This document shows, piece after piece, positions 8,696 to 17,260 of a stretch of DNA of 64,000 nt (positions are counted from its first letter, which is position 1; every line of letters begins with the position of its first letter). The stretch is from an uncultured Bacillota bacterium (GTDB lineage: Bacteria > Bacillota > Clostridia > Lachnospirales > CAG-274), in contig CATZZP010000001.1 of the NCBI GenBank assembly GCA_958426775.1, forward strand, positions 149,878-213,877. Direction: 5' to 3'. Under the pieces are notes generated by a model that worked only from the letters and a program-made list of their open reading frames with translations, made no database searches and was not told the DNA's origin. Position numbers and translations under genes: made by a program.

Positions 8696-9754
8696 TTGAA
8701 AACCATAATTGCTAAGGTTGATGAGGAAAATCCTCAATTAAACAATGATGTTATTATCAAGGCTGCCGAAATAATAAAAAACGGCGGTCTTGTGGCATTT
8801 CCTACAGAAACTGTCTATGGCTTAGGCGGAAACGCTCTTGACAGCCAAGCGGCAAATAAGATTTATCAGGCAAAGGGTCGTCCCTCTGACAACCCTCTTA
8901 TTGCCCATATTTCAAGCTTAGAGCAGTTAAAGGGCTTAGTTAAAAGCATACCCCCTAAGGCACAAAGCCTTATAGATGCTTTCTGGCCCGGTCCTCTTAC
9001 CCTTATTTTTGAAAAGACCGATAATGTACCTATGGAAACCACAGGCGGTCTTAATACGGTAGCAGTACGCTATCCGGAAAATAAGGTTGCAAAGGCATTT
9101 ATCACTGCCTGCGGTGTACCTGTGGCGGCACCCAGTGCCAATCTTTCGGGTAAACCAAGCCCTACAAGGGCATCACATGTTGCCTTTGATATGGAAGGCA
9201 GAATTGATATGATAATTGACGGAGGCAGCTGTGAGTTTGGTCTGGAGTCTACTATTGTGGATGTTACAGGTGATATTCCCTGTCTTCTCCGTCCGGGAGC
9301 AATTACCCTTGGTATGCTTAAGGAAACAGTGGGTGAAGTGACAGTTGATAAGGCTGTTGTTTCCATGCTTAAGGAGGGAGAAACTCCTAAGGCTCCGGGT
9401 ATGAAGTATACACACTATTCGCCTAAGGCAGATATTACCATTGTAAGAGGTGCTTTGCCTGAGGTGGAAAGATATATTATTACAATGGCTGACAAGGGCA
9501 AGGCAGAAGGTCACAAAGTAGGCATAATTGCTACTAAGCAGACAGAAAACGGCTATAGGGGACATGAGGTTTTAATTATAGGCGACAGAACAAAGCCTCA
9601 GACTATAGCGGCAAATCTTTTTAAGATGCTTAGAAAGTGTGACTTTTTAGGCTTTGATAAGGTTTATGTTGAATACTTTGACGAGGACGAGCTTGGGATG
9701 GCTATTATGAACAGGCTTAAGAAAGCGGCAGGGTATGATATAATCGAGGTTTGA
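8696..9754 (+). CDS. L-threonylcarbamoyladenylate synthase (Sua5/YwlC)
   Basis: Makes threonylcarbamoyl-AMP from threonine, bicarbonate and ATP, the first step of the t6A37 tRNA modification. About 352 residues, so the long Sua5 form: YrdC domain (about 10-200, with KAKGRPSDNPL and VAAPSANLSG) plus the C-terminal Sua5 domain joined by the APGMKYTHYSPKA linker. I choose TTG 8696, two bases after the SEC-C stop; the TTG at 8672 would overlap that gene by 22 bases. No strong ribosome binding site is visible, which fits translational coupling. Confidence 0.93.
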   Translation: MKTIIAKVDEENPQLNNDVIIKAAEIIKNGGLVAFPTETVYGLGGNALDSQAANKIYQAKGRPSDNPLIAHISSLEQLKGLVKSIPPKAQSLIDAFWPGPLTLIFEKTDNVPMETTGGLNTVAVRYPENKVAKAFITACGVPVAAPSANLSGKPSPTRASHVAFDMEGRIDMIIDGGSCEFGLESTIVDVTGDIPCLLRPGAITLGMLKETVGEVTVDKAVVSMLKEGETPKAPGMKYTHYSPKADITIVRGALPEVERYIITMADKGKAEGHKVGIIATKQTENGYRGHEVLIIGDRTKPQTIAANLFKMLRKCDFLGFDKVYVEYFDEDELGMAIMNRLKKAAGYDIIEV

Positions 9755-9757
9755 AAA

Positions 9758-10189
9758 ATGAAAAAGGTAATGTTTGTATGTACGGGAAACACCTGTCGCA
9801 GTCCTATGGCAGAGGTAATTGCCAAAAAACTTTGGCAGGATAAGGCAGAGGTTATTTCAAGAGGCTTTTGCAAGGGCGGAGAGCCTATGAGCGAAAATTC
9901 CGCCATGGCTTTAAAGGACTCAGGCTTTGAAGTGACAGGGCATTTTTCAGCCCCTGTTACAATGGAGGAGCTTTTGAAATGTGACTTAGTTCTTACTATG
10001 TCAAACAGCCATAAAGAGGCAATTTTAAATGCTTGCCCCGAAATCGGCAATAAGGTGTTTACCCTGGGTGAATATTCAGGTGAAGAGGGCGATATTCCGG
10101 ATCCCTTTATGCAGGATATTCAGGTATACAAAGCTTGCTGTAATAAAATATATAATTGTATAAAAAATATTGACATTGATAAAATTTAA
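9758..10189 (+). CDS. low-molecular-weight protein phosphatase, YwlE-like (probable protein-arginine phosphatase)
   Basis: 143 residues. The N-terminal P-loop MFVCTGNTCRSPMAE has catalytic Cys8 and Arg14 (CX5R), and the general acid lies in DIPDPF near the end. In Bacillus YwlE the threonine inside this loop gives preference for phosphoarginine, and the same Thr (Thr12) is present here. The neighbours Sua5, rpiB and upp match the ywlC-ywlE-ywlF-upp order of Bacillus, which also supports the YwlE call. A tyrosine phosphatase role is not excluded. Confidence 0.88.
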   Translation: MKKVMFVCTGNTCRSPMAEVIAKKLWQDKAEVISRGFCKGGEPMSENSAMALKDSGFEVTGHFSAPVTMEELLKCDLVLTMSNSHKEAILNACPEIGNKVFTLGEYSGEEGDIPDPFMQDIQVYKACCNKIYNCIKNIDIDKI

Positions 10190-10207
10190 GCTTTAGGAGT
10201 GGATTTA

Positions 10208-10639
10208 ATGATAGCTCTTGGTTGCGACCACGGCGGTCTTGATTTAAAAAATGAAATTATAAAATATCTTGACTTACAAGGCATTGAATATAAGGATTTC
10301 GGTACTTATACAAATGAGTCCGTAGACTATCCCAAGTATGCAAGGCTTGTAGCAAATGCAGTAGCTGAGGGTCAGTGTGAAAAGGGTATTCTGGTATGCG
10401 GTACGGGTATCGGCATATCAATAGCCGCTAACAAGGTTAAGGGTATACGCTGTGCTCTTTGCCACGATGTATTTTCTGCAAAAGCAACAAGAGAACATAA
10501 TGACTCTAATGTACTTGCTATGGGCGGCAGGGTTATCGGTGTGGGTCTTGCTTTGGAAATAGTTAAAACATGGCTTGATACACCTTTTTCACAGGATGAA
10601 AGACATATAAGACGTATTAAAATGATTGAGGAGGAGTGA
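10208..10639 (+). CDS. rpiB: ribose 5-phosphate isomerase B
   Basis: Interconverts ribose 5-phosphate and ribulose 5-phosphate in the pentose phosphate pathway. 143 residues, normal for RpiB. The sequence shows IALGCDHGG at the start, LVCGTGIGIS with the active-site Cys, and HNDSNVLAMGGR. Start ATG 10208 has AGGAG at 10195-10199 eight bases before it; the GTG at 10199 overlaps that site. Some LacAB-type isomerases look similar, but the position in a ywlF-like context favours RpiB. Confidence 0.93.
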   Translation: MIALGCDHGGLDLKNEIIKYLDLQGIEYKDFGTYTNESVDYPKYARLVANAVAEGQCEKGILVCGTGIGISIAANKVKGIRCALCHDVFSAKATREHNDSNVLAMGGRVIGVGLALEIVKTWLDTPFSQDERHIRRIKMIEEE

Positions 10640-10642
10640 CCT

Positions 10643-11269
10643 ATGAGTAATTTTTATGTAATCGAACATCCTCTTGTTCAAAACAAGATGGCAATGCTAA
10701 GAAACAAGGATACAAACAGCAAGGAGTTTCGTGAGCTTGTAGGTGAGGTGTCTTCACTTATCTGCTATGAAGCAACAAAAAACCTTCCTTTAAGGGAGGT
10801 ACAGGTGGAAACACCTTTAGGCACTGCCGATTGTAAGGTGCTTGAAAGAGAAATGGTGCTTGTACCTATTCTTCGTGCAGGTATAGGCATGGTAGACGCT
10901 ATGATTAACCTTATACCTAACGCAAGGGTTGGACATATTGGTCTTTACAGGGATCCTAATACCTTCCAGCCTATTGAATACTTCTGTAAGCTGCCTAAGT
11001 GTGAGGGCGATATGGAGCTTTTTGTTCTTGAACCTATGCTTGCAACAGGAGGCTCAGCTTCAGCGGCTGTTCAGTTTATTAAGGAACGTGGCTATGAAAA
11101 TATTAAGTATATCTGTCTTATTGCGGCACCTGAGGGTATAAGACGCTTACAGGCGGATCATCCTGATGTAGATATTTATGCGGCAGGACTTGACAGAGTG
11201 CTTAATGAAGAGGGCTACATCGTACCCGGTCTAGGTGATGTAGGCGACAGAATTTTCGGTACAAAATAA
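10643..11269 (+). CDS. upp: uracil phosphoribosyltransferase
   Basis: Salvages uracil to UMP with PRPP. 208 residues, as expected. Motifs: VPILRAGIGMVDA, IGLYRDPNT, and the PRPP-binding loop LEPMLATGGSASAAV; the C-terminus GLGDVGDRIFGT is typical. The gene begins three bases after the rpiB stop, with GAGGAG inside the end of rpiB as ribosome binding site, so the two genes are cotranscribed. Confidence 0.97.
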   Translation: MSNFYVIEHPLVQNKMAMLRNKDTNSKEFRELVGEVSSLICYEATKNLPLREVQVETPLGTADCKVLEREMVLVPILRAGIGMVDAMINLIPNARVGHIGLYRDPNTFQPIEYFCKLPKCEGDMELFVLEPMLATGGSASAAVQFIKERGYENIKYICLIAAPEGIRRLQADHPDVDIYAAGLDRVLNEEGYIVPGLGDVGDRIFGTK

Positions 11270-11308
11270 TTGTGACATACCCTTTAAAAACAGAGTGGAG
11301 GTTACCTT

Positions 11309-12331
11309 ATGGCACATAATTGGTTGCTGTATATGGCGGCTTTTTCCATAGCCTTTATAGTTGCTCTTCTTACAACTCCTTTGGCAAGAAGGCTTGCAAT
11401 TAAATTTCATGCTGTGGATTTTCCCCGTGCAAGGGGTATGAATAAAGAGCCTGTGCCGCGTATGGGCGGTCTTGCCATTGTACTTGGCTTTATCTGTGCA
11501 GTTGTAGCACTTATGCCCTTTGTTGAGGAACTGCATTCAAAGCAGATGGCGGGCTTTTTGGTAGGTGCACTTATAATTGTTGCAGTAGGTATGCTGGATG
11601 ATGTTTATGAGCTTGGACCTAAGTTTAAATTTTTTATGCAAATACTTGTGGGTATTATAGTAGTTTCTACAGGTACTAAGATTGACTTTATTATGTGGCC
11701 TCTCTGGCAATACATAAAGCCTTTTTCATCAATAATTACCGTTATATGGATTGTAGGTCTTATTAATGCGGTAAATCTTATTGACGGCTTGGACGGTCTT
11801 GCGGCAGGTGTTACAAGCATAGCATCTATCTGCCTTATGGTATTGTGTATAGTATCAGGCAGTGAGCTTGCCGTAGTACTTACGGCAACCCTTGCAGGCT
11901 CTTGCTTGGGATTTTTGCCGAGAAACTTCAGCCCTGCAGAGGTTTATATGGGGGATACAGGCTCAACCTTTTTGGGTTACGTGCTTGCAGTTTGCTCATG
12001 TATAGGCGTATTTAAAAGCTATGCTATTCTCTCTATAGTACTTTCGGTTCTTGCTATGGCTTTACCTATCTGTGATACTCTGTTTGCTATGATAAGACGT
12101 GCAATTAACCATAAGCCTATTATGATGGCAGACAGAGGTCATTTACACCACAGACTGGTGGATGCAGGCTATACAAATAAGCAGGCGGTAATTATACTTT
12201 ACGGTCTTAGCTTAGTAAGTGCGGTTATAGCGGTGCTCATAGCTATACAGGATTTAAGTGCCACACTTATAGTATTTTTCTTTTTTATAATATTGTTGCT
12301 TATGTTATTTGTTTACAGAAAACGAACTTAA
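11309..12331 (+). CDS. undecaprenyl-phosphate N-acetylhexosamine-1-phosphate transferase (TagO/WecA family)
   Basis: Polytopic membrane enzyme of 340 residues with about ten membrane segments. It loads a sugar-1-phosphate onto undecaprenyl phosphate, the first step of teichoic acid or other cell-surface polymers. Signature motifs: DDVYELGPK after the third helix, NLIDGLDGLA, the MGDTGS loop and DRGHLHHRL, the last being typical of the WecA/TagO branch rather than MraY. No teichoic acid genes are adjacent, so the polymer is unknown. Ribosome binding site GTGGAGG precedes the start. Confidence 0.92.
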   Translation: MAHNWLLYMAAFSIAFIVALLTTPLARRLAIKFHAVDFPRARGMNKEPVPRMGGLAIVLGFICAVVALMPFVEELHSKQMAGFLVGALIIVAVGMLDDVYELGPKFKFFMQILVGIIVVSTGTKIDFIMWPLWQYIKPFSSIITVIWIVGLINAVNLIDGLDGLAAGVTSIASICLMVLCIVSGSELAVVLTATLAGSCLGFLPRNFSPAEVYMGDTGSTFLGYVLAVCSCIGVFKSYAILSIVLSVLAMALPICDTLFAMIRRAINHKPIMMADRGHLHHRLVDAGYTNKQAVIILYGLSLVSAVIAVLIAIQDLSATLIVFFFFIILLLMLFVYRKRT

Positions 12332-12361
12332 GGTTTACTTTACGAAAGGAGTTGTTATCCC

Positions 12362-13393
12362 ATGCTGAAAAATATAAAGAAAGGGGTGGCACTCCTTTCT
12401 ATGGTTTTTATGGCAGCAGGCTGTACAAATACACAGCAAAATCAGCCTTATGAGGACCTTTCTGAAGGTAAAGGCGTAACTGAGAAGGATGATGGTGTTA
12501 TTACCGTTACCTTAGCAGAAATACATGTTGCAGACCATCCTATTACCAAAACCTTGGTTGGCTTTGCAAATGAGGTTGAAGAAAAAACTCAGGGCAGAAT
12601 TAATGTTGATGTACGTCCGGCGGAACGCTACGGCACTGAAAACACGGTGGTATCTAAGGTATACGGAGGTGTTGTGGATATTGCAAGAGTAAGCAGTGTT
12701 ACTCTCAGCAGATACAGCAGTAACATAACACCTATTACATTGCCTTATATTTTTGAAAGCAAGGAACATATGTGGCGGTTTATTGATTCGCCTTACGGTC
12801 AGGAGCTTTTTGACGGCATTGACGGCTGTGAGCCTCTTGCATGGATAGATGACGGTGTGCATAGCATATGCTCTGATACACCTATAAATACAGTGGAGGA
12901 TTTGGCGAACAAACGCTTCAGAATATCAAATTCGCCCTCTGTACGTCTGTTATTACAGGAATATGGCGCATCTCCAATAACTATGGACTATTCTAAAATC
13001 TTTGAGAATATTGAAAAAGGTAATATAAACGGGGCTGAAACAGATATAGTATCCTATAAATACTATGCTAATAATGTAGTGGCAAAGTATTTTATTGACT
13101 GCAGGCTAAGCTATGCACCCTCTGTACTTATAGCAAGTAATACCCTTGAGGAAAAAGTGGGACAAGAGGATTATAAAATTATTCTTGAGTGTGCTGAAAA
13201 TGCTTGGGAAAAGTCAAAACAGCTCCGGTCAGAAAGTGAAGAGGCTGTAAAAAAAGAGCTTGCAGACAGCGGTACTCAAATAATAACCCCTTCAGAGGAG
13301 GTTATTTCTCAGTTAAAGGCAACAGCAGAAAATATTTATTCTGAATATCCTGAATATAAAGATGTAATTGACAGCATTAAAAGCTGTAAATAA
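12362..13393 (+). CDS. TRAP-type solute-binding lipoprotein (DctP family)
   Basis: 343 residues. The signal peptide ends in a lipobox MAAGC, so it is anchored to the outer face of the membrane. The body has the DctP fold features, including IHVADHPITKTLVGFANEVEEKT, the VYGGVVDIARVSS segment and a conserved NKRFRISNSP region that in this family contains the arginine binding the substrate carboxylate. No DctQ or DctM permease gene is next to it, so it is an orphan binding protein. It may work with permeases elsewhere or as part of a sensor. Confidence 0.88.
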   Translation: MLKNIKKGVALLSMVFMAAGCTNTQQNQPYEDLSEGKGVTEKDDGVITVTLAEIHVADHPITKTLVGFANEVEEKTQGRINVDVRPAERYGTENTVVSKVYGGVVDIARVSSVTLSRYSSNITPITLPYIFESKEHMWRFIDSPYGQELFDGIDGCEPLAWIDDGVHSICSDTPINTVEDLANKRFRISNSPSVRLLLQEYGASPITMDYSKIFENIEKGNINGAETDIVSYKYYANNVVAKYFIDCRLSYAPSVLIASNTLEEKVGQEDYKIILECAENAWEKSKQLRSESEEAVKKELADSGTQIITPSEEVISQLKATAENIYSEYPEYKDVIDSIKSCK

Positions 13394-13419
13394 TATATTG
13401 AAAGGCAAGTGGAGTTACT

Positions 13420-15759
13420 TTGAAAAAAATTATTTCATTAATGCTGGCAGGAGTTTTTGTTTTAACGGCAACAGCTCCCGCTTATGCACAGGGAGAGCTT
13501 ACAAAAGGTGAGTATGCTCAGATTTTACTTGAAACGGCAAAGCCGTATAATCCTTCTCTAAAAATGGAGGATATTATAAAGGGTGACGGCAGCGGTCAGG
13601 AGGAGAATAAGCTTGTAACAAAGGCAGAGGCTCTTGTTATGCTTAAGCGAGCATATGGCAATTTGCCGACCTTAAGCGGTGATTTAAAGCGTACTGCACC
13701 TGAAAGCGGCACCTATACGGATTTGCCTTTTTGGTCAAAGACAGATATAGAGGCTCTTTCAAAGGCAGGTGTTTTAAGTGAGCCTGTAGGCGGAGCAATA
13801 GGTGCAACAGAATATATAGATAAAGACTATGCAGACACTATGTCAGGCAGAATGTACAGACTCTTTGGTTCCGACCCAAAGGATGATTTTTATACCACTG
13901 TAAACAGGAAGTTCTTAAACGACAGTGTTATTGAGGAGGGGTCGGCAGAGGCATCTGTATTTTATGATGTAAACGATGATATATCGGGAGATTTAATTGA
14001 AATTTTAGCGGAAATTGTAAAAAGCAATCATGTTAAAGGCTCAGCAGAACAAAAAATCAAGGATTTCTGTGCTACTGCTGCCGATAAGAAAACTCGTGAG
14101 GAGTTGGGTATTTCTCCTATTGAGCCTTATCTTGAAAAAATACGTGAAGCAAAAACTGATAAGGAGCTGTATCAGGTTGCATTGGATTTAGCTGAGGATA
14201 CTACTCTGGATTTATTATTTGGCTTCAGTGTTACCTCCGAATTAGAGGATAAAACCAAGTACGTTCCTGTTTTTGACACATATGTACCTACCCTGCCATT
14301 AAGTAATTACTATGAGGGCAGTGAAATGATTGAGGACTTCAGAAAGTATATGATAAAAGCCTTTATTATGGGTGGTAACGATACGGAAACTGCCAAGGAA
14401 AAGGCTGATTTGGTTATTGATTTTGAAACGGAACTTGCAAAGTACTCTGCACCTAATGAGGAATTTGTAGAGATTGAAAATAACTTTAACTATTATACAA
14501 TGAAGGATTTACAGGGTTACTTTAAATCCGTAGACGTTAAAGCTGTTGCAGATGTACATGGCTTTAATATTGACAAAAAAATAGTAATTGTTGACCCGGA
14601 ACAAATGAAGTTTTACGCCTCCTACTTTGACGGAGAACATACAGAGCTTCTTAAAGCTCTGGCAGAAATTTCTATGATAGCCTATTATTCGGACCTTCTA
14701 ACAGAAGATTTTACTATGCTTGATAACGAGCTTACAGAGGTTATATATGGCTTTAATCCGGAAAATACTATTTTGACTAATGCTTTCAACTCAACCTTTA
14801 GTCTTATGAGTGACTATCTGGGTGAGATTTATTATAAGAATAATTTTTCCGAGGAAGAAGAGGAGAAGGTCAGGGATATTGTTAATTCCATTAAGGATAG
14901 TTATTTGGAAAGACTTAAAGCAAACACCTGGCTTAGTGAGGAAACTAAGGAAGAGGCAATTAAAAAGCTTGAAACGCTGGAGGTTGTTATAGGTATACCC
15001 GATGACGGTACTGATTTTATTAAGGATATTGATATAAAGGGACCTTCAGAGGGAGGCACTTATATAGAAAATATAAATAATGTATTAAAGGCAAATGATA
15101 AGATTATTGCAGACCTTTTAAGCGGAGATTATACTATTAATGAAATCAGTTTTTCTGCTTATGAGGTAAATGCCATGTACAGACCCGATTACAATACTAT
15201 TATTTTACCTGCAGGTATTTTAAGAGAGCCTATATACAGCAGTGAGGATTCCTATGAGGAAACTTACGGTAAAATAGGTTATATTATCGGTCATGAAATG
15301 AGCCATGCCTTTGATACAAACGGTGCTAAGTATGATGAAAACGGTAATTACAAAAACTGGTGGACTAAAGTAGACTATGCTAATTTCTCAAAGCTAAGCA
15401 AAAAGGTTGAGGAATATTATGACGGTGCAGAGGCGGCAACGGGTCTTACCGTAAACGGCAAGCTTACATTGGATGAAAATATTGCCGATATGGTAGGTGT
15501 CGAGGCGGCACTTGATGCACTTAAGACAAAGGTTGAAAAACCTGATTATGAAAAGTTTTTTGAAAGCTTTGCCTATATATCAAGATATACTACAACCAGA
15601 GATACGCTTAAATATGATTTGGAGGAGGATGTTCATTCTCCGTGTTATATAAGAGTAAATTACTCTGTTAAAAATACCGATGAATTTCAGGAAACATATA
15701 ATGTTGAAGAACAAGACGATATGTATGTATCCCCTTCAGACAGAATTGAAATATGGTAA
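13420..15759 (+). CDS. M13 family (neprilysin-like) metallopeptidase with N-terminal SLH-like region
   Basis: Exported zinc endopeptidase of 779 residues. A signal peptide ends near AYA-Q (residue 24). Residues about 25-140 look like an S-layer-homology-type segment (KGEYAQILLETAK, KAEALVMLKRAYG, KTDIEALSKAGVL), which could tie it to the cell wall. The M13 peptidase follows: NAMYRPDYN, the zinc motif H625-E-M-S-H629, the third ligand in ENIAD (E686), and the family's terminal Trp. The start is TTG 13420, supported by GTGGAG ten bases upstream and the signal peptide starting right there. It ends at a clear terminator. Confidence 0.92.
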   Translation: MKKIISLMLAGVFVLTATAPAYAQGELTKGEYAQILLETAKPYNPSLKMEDIIKGDGSGQEENKLVTKAEALVMLKRAYGNLPTLSGDLKRTAPESGTYTDLPFWSKTDIEALSKAGVLSEPVGGAIGATEYIDKDYADTMSGRMYRLFGSDPKDDFYTTVNRKFLNDSVIEEGSAEASVFYDVNDDISGDLIEILAEIVKSNHVKGSAEQKIKDFCATAADKKTREELGISPIEPYLEKIREAKTDKELYQVALDLAEDTTLDLLFGFSVTSELEDKTKYVPVFDTYVPTLPLSNYYEGSEMIEDFRKYMIKAFIMGGNDTETAKEKADLVIDFETELAKYSAPNEEFVEIENNFNYYTMKDLQGYFKSVDVKAVADVHGFNIDKKIVIVDPEQMKFYASYFDGEHTELLKALAEISMIAYYSDLLTEDFTMLDNELTEVIYGFNPENTILTNAFNSTFSLMSDYLGEIYYKNNFSEEEEEKVRDIVNSIKDSYLERLKANTWLSEETKEEAIKKLETLEVVIGIPDDGTDFIKDIDIKGPSEGGTYIENINNVLKANDKIIADLLSGDYTINEISFSAYEVNAMYRPDYNTIILPAGILREPIYSSEDSYEETYGKIGYIIGHEMSHAFDTNGAKYDENGNYKNWWTKVDYANFSKLSKKVEEYYDGAEAATGLTVNGKLTLDENIADMVGVEAALDALKTKVEKPDYEKFFESFAYISRYTTTRDTLKYDLEEDVHSPCYIRVNYSVKNTDEFQETYNVEEQDDMYVSPSDRIEIW

Positions 15760-15766
15760 ACCTTTT

Positions 15767-15796
15767 AACCGCCTGCATATACAGGCGGTTATTTTT
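15767..15796 (+). terminator. terminator after the M13 peptidase gene
   Basis: Nine-bp GC-rich arms AACCGCCTG (15767-15775) and CAGGCGGTT (15782-15790), followed by ATTTTT. Confidence 0.85.
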
Positions 15797-15797
15797 C

Positions 15798-15826
15798 TGT
15801 ACAAGTATATTTAGTTGTGGTATAAT
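15798..15826 (+). promoter_or_regulatory. possible promoter running into the first hairpin repeat
   Basis: TGTACA (15798-15803), 17-bp spacer, TATAAT (15821-15826). The -10 box overlaps the left end of repeat copy 1. It may drive the SseB-like gene or a short noncoding RNA ending at the terminator at 16073-16094. Confidence 0.4.
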
Positions 15827-15894
15827 GTACACAAGTAAACTTGTGTACGAAAACAGTAAACTGTTTTCTTGTGGCTGTCGCCACAGATTATACT
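15822..15894. repeat. 73-bp hairpin element, copy 1
   Basis: Element with three consecutive hairpins. Hairpin 1 has 9-bp arms (15827-15835 / 15840-15848) and loop TAAA. Hairpin 2 has 7-bp arms (15850-15856 / 15861-15867) and also loop TAAA. Hairpin 3 has arms TGTGGC / GCCACA around TGTC (15870-15885). The outer ends GTATAAT (15820-15826) and ATTATAC (15887-15893) are inverted repeats, so the whole can fold as a cloverleaf with three arms. Copy 2 lies exactly 150 bp downstream. Confidence 0.85.
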
Positions 15895-15971
15895 ATTCGC
15901 AATTAAATTGCTCATACCAAGTCGCAGGAAATAACCGCTCTAAGGGTGTTTATTTCCTTTGCTCCTATGGC
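15895..15971. other. spacer between hairpin repeats, itself self-complementary
   Basis: Contains the palindrome GCAATTAAATTGC (15899-15911) and a further hairpin with arms GGAAATAA (15927-15934) and TTATTTCC (15950-15957). No gene is seen. An apparent open frame across this whole region (15753-16052) reads through the repeats and is not credible as a protein. Confidence 0.6.
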
Positions 15972-16044
15972 ATAATGTACACAAGTAAACTTGTGTACGA
16001 AAACAGTAAACTGTTTTCCTGTGGCTGTCGCCGCAGATTATACT
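15972..16044. repeat. 73-bp hairpin element, copy 2
   Basis: Same as copy 1 except two transitions, at 16019 (linker between hairpins 2 and 3) and 16033 (stem of hairpin 3). The stem change turns a U-A pair into a U-G pair in RNA, so folding is kept. Hairpins 1 and 2 are unchanged. Confidence 0.85.
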
Positions 16045-16072
16045 TTTTATGAGCCGGAAAAAAGCAATCCGG

Positions 16073-16094
16073 TTGCCTCGTATAGGCAATTTTT
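16073..16094 (+). terminator. terminator-like hairpin before the SseB-like gene
   Basis: Arms TTGCCT (16073-16078) and AGGCAA (16084-16089) around CGTAT, followed by TTTTT. It is preceded directly by another short hairpin, CCGGA / TCCGG (16054-16072). It could end a transcript from the repeat region or attenuate the downstream gene. Confidence 0.5.
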
Positions 16095-16129
16095 GCAATA
16101 TTTAATTAAAAATAATATGGAGGTTAAAA

Positions 16130-17212
16130 ATGGGTCTTTTTAACAAACGTAAAAAAAATGAAAAGGAAGCTGTAATTCAGCCTTCTCAGGAAGTAAAAAA
16201 TGTTGATGCCGATAAGGAGATAAGCTCTGAAAAGGTGGATTTAACAAGCTCAGAGGCGGTAAATGCCAAGCTTAAGGAAATTTATCAAAAGGACAGCCTT
16301 TATATAGTCCTTAATATATATATAGCAGATTTAGAAAGAGGCTTAAGTGTTCCTCTTGTTTTAATGCCTAAGGATAAAGAAGACCATAAGGTTATGGTTG
16401 TATTTACAGATTATGAAAAGGCAAAAACCTTTGTTACCCAAAAGCGTCCTATGGTTATAGACGGTATTTTGCCTATAGCTGAGATTAAAAAGGACGATAA
16501 GATTAATAATATGGATATAATTTGTGCTAATGCTATGGCACAGGGAATAAATGCCATTGATTTTGATGTAGATGATGATAACGGCTTTGGCTGTAAGCTA
16601 CAATATTTTATGCAGATAAATAATATGTCGGGTCAGGGACAGATTGTTTTTTCTAACGAAGAGATGGAAAAAATAAAAGCAAACGGAGGCAAATTTACTC
16701 CTCGTTTTAATGCAATGCACATTATGAACTTTGACAATCCCTACAGCCTTAGTAAGGAAAGGGCTGAGGAGGTTGTAAATGTCCTCCTTGAAGATGACGG
16801 AATTGAAAAGGCGGAGGAATGTACAATACATGAGCTTTGCTATGGAGCTAATAAGCTTATGTATAAGGCGGCAGAGGCTGAAAAGAACAAGGATACTCAG
16901 GAATGTGAAAGACTTAAGGGTCTTGTGGATGATTTAAACGAGGTTATCTTTAATAAGCTCTCTGAGTTAAAGCAGTGGTATACCCTTAAAAATAAGGAAA
17001 CGGGAGAAATTTACACTAAAAACGGTGCTGCCTACATAATCTATACACCTCGTTACGGAAACAGAATGCCACAGGGGACAGTATTAGAGGCATTTCCTGC
17101 ATCTGTAGCTGAGTTTGCATACCTTGTGGGTAACAGCCCTGTAAATATGGTGGTTGTAACTGACGGACCTAATATAATGCACCTTATTGACAGAGGCTTA
17201 TTCGGCTTTTAA
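16130..17212 (+). CDS. SseB-like domain protein of unknown role
   Basis: Cytoplasmic protein of 360 residues. The N-terminal 45 residues are charged and low-complexity. Residues about 45-150 (SLYIVLNIYIADLERGLSV, VMVVFTDYEKAKTF) resemble the SseB N-terminal domain, a common small domain in Bacillota whose role is unclear. The second part is helical with an acidic coil near 240-285, then a beta-rich end (AAYIIYTPRYG, VVVTDGPNIMHLIDRG). I do not recognise a function. It lies between the hairpin repeat region and an NlpC/P60-like gene. Confidence 0.6.
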   Translation: MGLFNKRKKNEKEAVIQPSQEVKNVDADKEISSEKVDLTSSEAVNAKLKEIYQKDSLYIVLNIYIADLERGLSVPLVLMPKDKEDHKVMVVFTDYEKAKTFVTQKRPMVIDGILPIAEIKKDDKINNMDIICANAMAQGINAIDFDVDDDNGFGCKLQYFMQINNMSGQGQIVFSNEEMEKIKANGGKFTPRFNAMHIMNFDNPYSLSKERAEEVVNVLLEDDGIEKAEECTIHELCYGANKLMYKAAEAEKNKDTQECERLKGLVDDLNEVIFNKLSELKQWYTLKNKETGEIYTKNGAAYIIYTPRYGNRMPQGTVLEAFPASVAEFAYLVGNSPVNMVVVTDGPNIMHLIDRGLFGF

Positions 17213-17260
17213 CAGAATTTTTTGTTAAGGACAAACATATCTTAATACAGAGGTGATTTT

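Noticed and set aside
15753..16052. Open frame of 99 codons between the M13 and SseB-like genes
   Set aside because: It runs through the terminator and both hairpin repeats, the two halves of the product repeat only because the DNA does, and it has no ribosome binding site.
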